A stretch of DNA of 64,000 nt from NCBI GenBank assembly GCA_964036155.1, contig OZ038423.1, positions 34,363,249-34,427,248 on the forward strand. The letters run 5' to 3'. Within the stretch, counting starts at the first letter, position 1; each line of letters starts with the position of its first letter. The position numbers and the translations under genes were made by a program. Below are positions 57,587-64,000 of the stretch, in pieces. The notes below the pieces were generated by a model that ran no database searches, had not been told where the DNA came from, and was given only the letters and a program-made list of their open reading frames with translations. The DNA comes from Diploscapter coronatus. Taxonomy: Eukaryota; Nematoda; Chromadorea; Rhabditida; Rhabditidae.

Positions 57587-59729
57587 ATGGAGCACATCTG
57601 GAGAGGCTACTCTGCTCCTGCATCCGCCACTATCACTGTCCCAGTCACTACTTCATCAGCGTCAGCTTCCAGCAGTTATGCCTCATATTCTCTACCAGCG
57701 GGAGTCCACGTACCAATTACAGTACCCTTCGGCACAATCCATCACCCTTCACTCACTTCTGTAACATCGTCAAGCGGTATATTTCCGTTAGGTAAGAAGA
57801 GACGATTTTAGAAATTCTCGAAAATTGATACTGTAGTAAAAGAAAGCTGTTCTCTACGAAATTTCTTTATTCTTTTACTGACAAGAAGTTCGACATTTTC
57901 AATGAATCGGTTTTCCTTCAATTTGTTCTGAGATAGAAATGCTCTTTTTAACGAATTTCACGGATTTTGCAATTTCCATGTTTTTACCTCAGAAGTATTA
58001 TCTGAAAACAATTTCAAACAATTATAAGACACTGGAATAAATAGTTCTTCATGAATAATAACAAACTAGCAGAAAATGAATATTGATGTTGAGATAGTGG
58101 TCATACTGGAGTGAACCAATTGGGAGGAGTTTTCGTGAATGGAAGGCCTCTGCCTGATCAAATTAGATCGCGGATTGTGGATATGGCTCAACAAGGAGTC
58201 AGACCATGTGATATCTCACGACAGCTGAGGTTAGATAATTGATCAAGTACTCAAGACATTGAAATCTGAATCATGCCGACAAAAATCCTTCATTTTCTAG
58301 TTCATTTCTTTCGGAAATCTTCATAGTCCGCTTGAATAAATTCAGGGTTTCTCATGGGTGCGTCTCCAAAATTCTGGGTCGATTCTACGAGACTGGATCA
58401 GTTAGACCTGGTAAGACCTGCAAACAGATATTCCTTCAAAATGATTGACGCGCTCTGATTTCGAATTGCTGCAGATGCAATTCTCCCATTCGACTTCCCA
58501 CGCATACAGTATGCTTATCAGAGCAGAACTTTCTTCTTCTGTCCTCTCTTCCCTTTTTGTGGCTATTTCACTTCGTATTGTGTTGCTTTACATAAAGGGG
58601 TGCTTTCGAATGGAGGAAGATGCAAAAAGAGAAGAAGGAAGGAGGAACCAAGGCGACCTTCAAAAGAAAGGAAGGGGAGGGTCTGAGAGAATTTGACGAA
58701 ACAAATCAAATCCAATGGGAAAGATACGGTAGACTGAAACTCAAAATGCAATGGAAAAATGGAGAAAATCCGGAATTTTGAAATTCCAATTTATAAAACA
58801 AAACAAAAGTTTCTTAGTTCAGAACAAAACAAACTCGGATTAAGGAACTTCGTCCAATCTTGAAACCGAATATCAAAGAGTGATTTGAACCATTTCAGGG
58901 ATAATCGGCGGATCGAAGCCGAAGGTAGCAACTCCAAGAGTCGTTCAGTGCATAGCGGCATACAAACGAGCCAATCCAACCATGTTTGCCTGGGAGATCA
59001 GGGAAAAGCTCATTCAAGTAATCAGTGTCAAGGAATAGCTTGCAAGCCTAGAGTCTAAAAATTTTTATGAGAGAGACGATTATTTTTAAAACATTTTACC
59101 ACTTCCTCTTATTATCTGAGATTTCCGTATTGCTAAATGGCATCGTAAGGGAGAGCAAAAATGAAATTGAGTAATTTTAGGAAAGAATATGTGACCAAGA
59201 TAATGTTCCTTCAGTATCTTCCATCAATAGGATTGTTCGAAACAAAGTAAATGTCAATGGACATACTTCTATCTGAATTCTTTATATTTAGACATCATTA
59301 TCATCGAATTCGAACTCTGCCCAGAATCACAATAGTCCTTCGACAACCACAGTCACAACTCGACCTCAGATAACTCCGACTTCGACCGTTCTTACCTCTC
59401 CATTTGCTGGTATACAAAATTATTCGACTTAAAACTTTTTTATGATTCACTTTTAGCTTCATATAATATCAACGACTTGCTAGGATTTGAGCAGAAGCAG
59501 AAGGACTGGTTGATTCGGTCTGCTATCAAAGTAATCACGAAAATATTTCAATACTTTGGCACTCAGCTGATTTTAGGAAGATGTCTCTATTCCGCCCGGA
59601 TTCGCGAATTTGTCAGCCTATGGCGAGGATTGGATGATGCGCTGTCCTCTCGGTCCTCTTGCAGTTTGCCAGCCTCAGGTTCAGCAGCAACAATCAGCTT
59701 CTGCTCATAACGGTCAGATCAATACGTGA
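57587..59729 (+). CDS. Pax-2/5/8-type paired-domain transcription factor, 311 aa
   Basis: Eight exons: 57587-57791, 58094-58229, 58346-58410, 58899-59017, 59181-59246, 59292-59409, 59457-59530, 59577-59729 (936 nt). A Ser/Thr/Pro-rich N-terminus of about 68 residues precedes the paired domain. The domain starts [20 protein letters not shown] and continues [51 protein letters not shown] and [14 protein letters not shown], so both PAI and RED halves are complete. After it come a polar linker and an octapeptide YNINDLLG (about 238-245), the Groucho-binding motif of Pax-2/5/8. There is no homeodomain. The second exon's acceptor (GTTGAG) is unusual but is required by frame and by the conserved SGHTG. 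Nematode EGL-38 and PAX-2 are of this class and act in organ and egg-laying-system development. Confidence 0.92.
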
Positions 59730-61918
59730 TATTTGTGTCAGATATGTATCATGGATTAGATGGAATGGAAGTTTTGGAATTCTGAGTCGGACATGTTTTT
59801 TGAAATAGTCAAAAATGAAAGCAGGAAAAGGTTCCACCTCATTCTTGATATGCATTCAATTTTACATCACGAGACTATTACAAAGAAGTTGCCTTCTAAA
59901 TTATCGTTCATTTGCATTTATTGGTCTTTTGCATTACGAGAAATATTGGTCTCATTTTCAGCTATTTACAAATCTTGCCATTTTAGATTTACAAATTTTA
60001 ATTAATCTTTGAATATTCGATTTTTGTGATGCTTGATGATGATTTCTGATATTCAATAATTTCTGATGGGACACTTTGAATCTCACTTTTATTATCTCTC
60101 GAATAAATATTATATGAATCATACAAATATAGAGTTAATCTTCACTAATTATGTCCATCCTGTTCTATTTCGACCCCACTGCAGTGCAATTCAAATGCAA
60201 AGGGAGCTGTCAGTGGATCCAATTCACTCGATGACATGCTTATTTTGCCAAATTATCTCTCGCTTTCTGCCCATTTCATTTTATTTCTGCATCTCTTCTA
60301 TTTCACTGCTCTTTCACTTTCTATAATAGGATAAAAGCCAAGCTCGTCTTCATTCATTCGTTCATTTTCGGTCGTATTTTTACCGGCAGCTTAGCGGGGA
60401 ATTGACGAATTGGCTCATGAACGGCTCCGCTGAGTCTCCCAGATTCAACCGAGAAAATATCGAAAAAAGAAGAGAATAAAATCATGTTGACTGATTTTTT
60501 TGTTAAATCCACGAGTATTCATCAAAGAATTTCTTCAACTAACATCTAAAACCCATTTCTCAAGAATATTTTCAGAACATGTTTATGATTAAATGATAAC
60601 ATTCATGCGCAACTTCAATTGACAAACCATTCAATATCATTTCATATTTCCATCCTTAGAAACTCATTACTTTCAATAATGCGTTAACCTGGCGTCAGAA
60701 AGGTATGCATATCTGCGTTTTTGCCTGCAGTCATCTGCCAAATGTCCCGGAAGTTGGTTTTTACTCGGTTCCTCAACAAACATGCAAATGGAAGCGAGAT
60801 TCGAGGTCATCTGATCTGCTAATCTTGCGAAATGAGGAAATTATGACCGATCCAAATATTTACATCAGCAGCAAAACAACACACAGCAAACAGACAACAA
60901 TCACAAAGCCGCTTACATTCACCTTTCCTGTGTCCTTCAAAACATCTCCCATATCTGCATATCCTCATCCTTTGCAATATTTTCATAATCGGCATCGACC
61001 CAGAAAACGATCGGAAGTGAAGGATTTGATGCACAGAAAGACAAGTAAAGGGGATAATTCAACAATTCCATATTCCATCATTGCATAATAATCCATTGCG
61101 GGAAGTCAGATGAATAACAGGATTGGAAAAGACAACATGGATATATGAATGATTGACTGTGTAACGGAAATTGCACCGCAGATTTGTGGTCAATAAACAT
61201 TACATTGCAACATAACAATTAGAGGGGAGAGTAGCAATTGACAGTCAGCTGGCACGGCGAGGTCAGTGAATTGATGATTGAGGGAACTGTAAGCAATTAT
61301 ACGTGAATATTTACGCATTTATATATTTACGCAGGAATATTGAGTTTGAAAAAAGTATTGTATCAACTGATTTTTTCATTAAGAACCTTAATATGCAATC
61401 AGTTGGGCATAATTCGGCGAGTTTGATATTAGTAAAATAAAGAAATAGAGTTCATAAGCGATTCATCGCAATTACGCAATATTTTCAAAGATCTTCAAAT
61501 AAATGAGCAGATTGCTATTCTTGTGCTGATGCGCATGCGTTTTCCATGTCAAATGTCAACAGTCGGCAGAGAACGAAAGTGAATGAATGGTAATCCCAAC
61601 TAATACCAGAATAACTTGTCAGGAAAAGTTGGCTGAATCTGAACTCGGATTGGTCCCTCTGCCTCTCTTCATCGCAGATGTTTTCGCTGTTTGGACAGGC
61701 AGATAATCACGTTCCCTCCCCTTTTCTGCCTGTCGAAATCGTCAAATCAAACTCTTTTCTCTATTTTTTTAGTTCTGTCAGTAATAATCCTCCATTCTCT
61801 TCTCTTTTTTTCCTTCCCGACTCTGAATGATTGAATGACGCATCTGTGCACGGAGTTGTGCTGTGACGACAACCGACATTTGATTTTCCTGCCTTTCCCG
61901 AATCTCTCCGATTTCGAT
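59730..61918. other. 2.2-kb spacer, no gene supported
   Basis: Contains the Pax 3' end and the upstream region of the acidic precursor. The 127-aa frame at 60705-61088 is the longest unspliced frame nearby, but it lacks a signal, domain or regular composition. I do not call it. Confidence 0.4.
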
Positions 61919-61927
61919 TATAAAAGG
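61919..61927 (+). promoter_or_regulatory. TATA box of the acidic precursor gene
   Basis: TATAAAAGG lies 57-65 bp upstream of the ATG at 61984, placing a start site near 61950 with a short leader. There is no acceptor-like TTTCAG before the ATG. This looks like a strong TATA promoter rather than a trans-spliced start, fitting a tissue-specific secreted product. Confidence 0.65.
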
Positions 61928-61983
61928 TTCGGAACCTGACTGATTCCTATTCACCTATCGAATCGAGTTGTTATTATCCAGCC

Positions 61984-62945
61984 ATGAAAATATCGACAAT
62001 ATTCATCATTAGTTTACTGGGATTGTTAGCAATCCAGGTAAGTGATTACATATAATTATTATTATTGTGACTTCCTGGAAAATTCGTGATGTTTGTATGC
62101 TGAGAACTTCGAAAGCTTATGCTGTTTCGAGAAGAGATAGAAATGATTTAAAAAATGTACGCACTTCACAAGAAACAAATTCTTGCAATTAATTTCCATT
62201 TATACTTTCAGTTGCAGGCAGCCCCAGTTTCGAAAGAAAACGATCCGCCATCAGCAGAATCAGCCGAATCTGCAGAAGACCAACAAATGAGGAAGAAAAG
62301 ACAGGCTGACTCTTCTCCAGAATATGGAAACAGCCAAGAAAGTGCAGAAAATGGGGGAATCGCGAAGAGACAAGCCGGTGGAAATGATGCGAACAGCGAT
62401 GAAAACTCGAAAGAGGACGAACAAGAGCAGGTAATTTTTCACAAGATTGCCGCCAATTTGGGCTTGAATGCAACATAGTTTCCCCGAGGAATATTTTAGA
62501 AATCATTACTCTTTGAAAATGGCGTAATTTAGTTATTGATAATAACGCTAGAACAAGAAGTGTTTTCGTTTTCATCTTCTATCTAAAATGTAAATGCAAC
62601 ACTGATGTTTATTTCATGACTTCATTGATAATCTCATTTGAATTCTGGCTATTTTAGAATACAGACCAGTCGATGGAATCCGAAGAGCAGCAAACTGGTC
62701 AGAAACGACGAAGAAGGCAAGCTACGGATGGGAATGGAGCTGACTCTTCGCCTGAATCGCCAGAAACAGACAATGACAAGACTGACGAATCTGACGAACA
62801 AGCAAATACTGACGGCGGGGCTGAAATTAGGCTGAAGAGGGCTGACCAATCAGCGGAAGACAACAGCCCTGAAGCTGACGAAAACAAGAGCACCGAGACT
62901 GAAGATGACAATAGCAATGACGTTGATGCAAATATGCACCCATAA
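61984..62945 (+). CDS. Secreted acidic proprotein with basic cleavage sites, 186 aa, neuropeptide-precursor-like
   Basis: Three exons: 61984-62037, 62212-62430, 62658-62945 (561 nt). Residues 1-22 are a signal peptide (MKISTIFIISLLGLLAIQ). The rest is extremely acidic and rich in E, D, S, N and Q with no cysteine. Basic clusters occur at RKKR (45-48), KR (70-71), KRRRR (107-111) and KR (151-152). Three of the four are followed by Gln, and the segments behind them are related: QADSSPE, QATDGNGADSSPESPE and ADQSAEDNSPEADE. Furin or prohormone convertases cut after such sites, and N-terminal Gln commonly cyclises to pyroglutamate, so a multi-peptide precursor is plausible. No glycine amidation sites precede the cuts, which is unlike most neuropeptides. 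An intrinsically disordered cuticle, pharyngeal or mineral-binding protein is the alternative. Confidence 0.7.
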
Positions 62946-64000
62946 ATGTCTGAGCTCTTTTATGTAAAATCGTCATTTTTAGATGAAGATCATCCTATTT
63001 CGTATGTTATTCTTGTTCTAAATTCAATGACACTTTAAGGGTGATTTATATAAGATTTCACGTCGGAAAGATTTTATCATTAGCTAGAAAATATCTTCAC
63101 TTGATGAGTTTGTAAAATACGTGTTTTCGTTTGCGTTTCGTCATCTCGAATTTGCCCTCGAGCAAATATGTCTCTTGCCATGAAGTGTCCTTATTTTGTA
63201 GCTGATTTTATCATATCAGGTTATCCCATTTCATACATTCCAAATAATCGATAAATTATTTATGCTTGTTTTCAACTCACTCCTTCCACAATTGGATTAC
63301 TGTAGGAATGGCTATTTGGGATGAATGGGGAGAATGAGAGGAAAGAGAGGGAAGAAGAGGGAAGGAAAGGGATGACAAGGCCCATTGACAAACCGGATGA
63401 TGATGATGGAGGTTTTTTCAGAGATATTGATTTTGAAATTTCAAATACCACGATTTTGTGGAGGGGCAACAATGATGAAAGGTGCGCCGACAGATTTGGG
63501 AATAATTGATGGAATGAGGATTCTACTCGACAGTCACCCAAACTATCAAAACATTTACAATTTTCCCAGACCGTTTCCATTCTCTTTTCCTTGTTCTTTC
63601 TCTCCCTTCCTGTCTCCGGACGACCCTGTGTTCTGTTGTGTCTGCCAGAGAGCACAGAGACATGTCATAATCACCCCTTTGCGGATATCGCGGGTTATTG
63701 TAGAGAGAAGGGGATAAAATAGGGAGGATTGAACGAGGACAGGAAGTGATACATTTTGTTCCCTATTTGAACAAGCTAATTGAGCTGTGTGATTCCTAAA
63801 CTTTACCTTTCGGAATCTTTTACCGCATTTGGATATTGAATCGGCTAGATCAAAGGAGGTTTTCGCGAAGTAGAATGATGAATAACGTGGGGGGTGAATT
63901 CCACCTTGCAAACATTGATGCTGAGCACTTGTTTTCAAATAAAATTTTAAAGAGCTGCAGGATGAAATATAAATTTTCAGAATATCTGGATATAATAATA
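62946..64000. other. Right-edge spacer, no gene supported
   Basis: The first part is the 3' flank of the acidic precursor. From 63310 to 63370 there is a purine-rich tract (GGAAAGAGAGGGAAGAAG). The overlapping frames of 110-127 aa on both strands around 63272-63938 arise from it and from its pyrimidine complement at 63560-63610. I see no domain or splice-supported exon. Confidence 0.4.

Noticed and set aside
57234..57623. Minus-strand frames of 72-129 aa upstream of Pax
   Set aside because: They are antisense to the GA-rich tract and the first Pax exon, with repeated S/P/F composition and no independent support.
60705..61088. 127-aa plus-strand frame after the Pax gene
   Set aside because: Long for this AT-rich DNA, but the composition is irregular with no signal, helix pattern or family motif. 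A CTGCAG-like acceptor nearby leads into a different, quickly closed frame.
63272..63938. Several 110-127 aa frames at the right edge on both strands
   Set aside because: All derive from a GA-rich tract and its CT-rich neighbour. Overlapping frames on both strands without domains are typical of simple-sequence artefacts.

Overview
The window is eukaryotic and best explained as nematode nuclear DNA. Genes are split by many short introns (often 43-60 bp) ending in TTTTCAG or TTTGCAG, coding exons are GC-richer than the AT-rich spacers, and several ATGs lie directly behind an acceptor-like TTTTAG, as expected for spliced-leader trans-splicing. I assembled all gene models by eye from splice signals, reading frame and family conservation. 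Each full model closes in frame with exon lengths summing to a multiple of three. No transcript or database check was possible.

Layout. 1-1307 (+): the 3' end of a kelch gene and a lone F-box exon. 1826-7204 (-): a 499-aa coiled-coil/WW-domain protein I cannot name. 7839-17963 (+): a complete 27-exon MRP-type ABC transporter (ABCC, 1542 aa). 19289-21650 (-): an F-box protein with two tandem kelch modules, related to the fragments at the left edge but in the opposite orientation. 22680-28739 and 29364-32993 (+): exportin-2/CSE1 (945 aa) followed by the rRNA-processing WD40 protein UTP18 (531 aa), spaced like a nematode operon. 33697-45989 (-): a cGMP-dependent protein kinase (582 aa) with introns of 2.5-3.4 kb and a degraded second cyclic-nucleotide domain. 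47167-50461 (+): a 228-aa multi-pass membrane protein of unknown function, with a 1.6-kb long-inverted-repeat element in one intron. 50933-52710 (-): a cysteine synthase-like PLP enzyme (344 aa). 55020-55690 (+): a 166-aa secreted protein of unclear family. 56162-56789 (-): a frameshifted F-box gene and a membrane-protein exon fragment. 57587-59729 (+): a Pax-2/5/8-type transcription factor (311 aa). 61984-62945 (+): a TATA-driven secreted acidic precursor with basic cleavage sites.

Several transposon-like inverted-repeat elements (4762-5415, 8670-8838, 47764-49387, 55750-55989) and at least three dispersed repeat families sit in introns and spacers. Apart from the probable CSE1-UTP18 operon the genes have unrelated housekeeping, signalling or developmental roles. 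The least explained items are the WW protein, the membrane protein at 47167, the secreted protein at 55020, the acidic precursor at 61984 and the element at 47764-49387.
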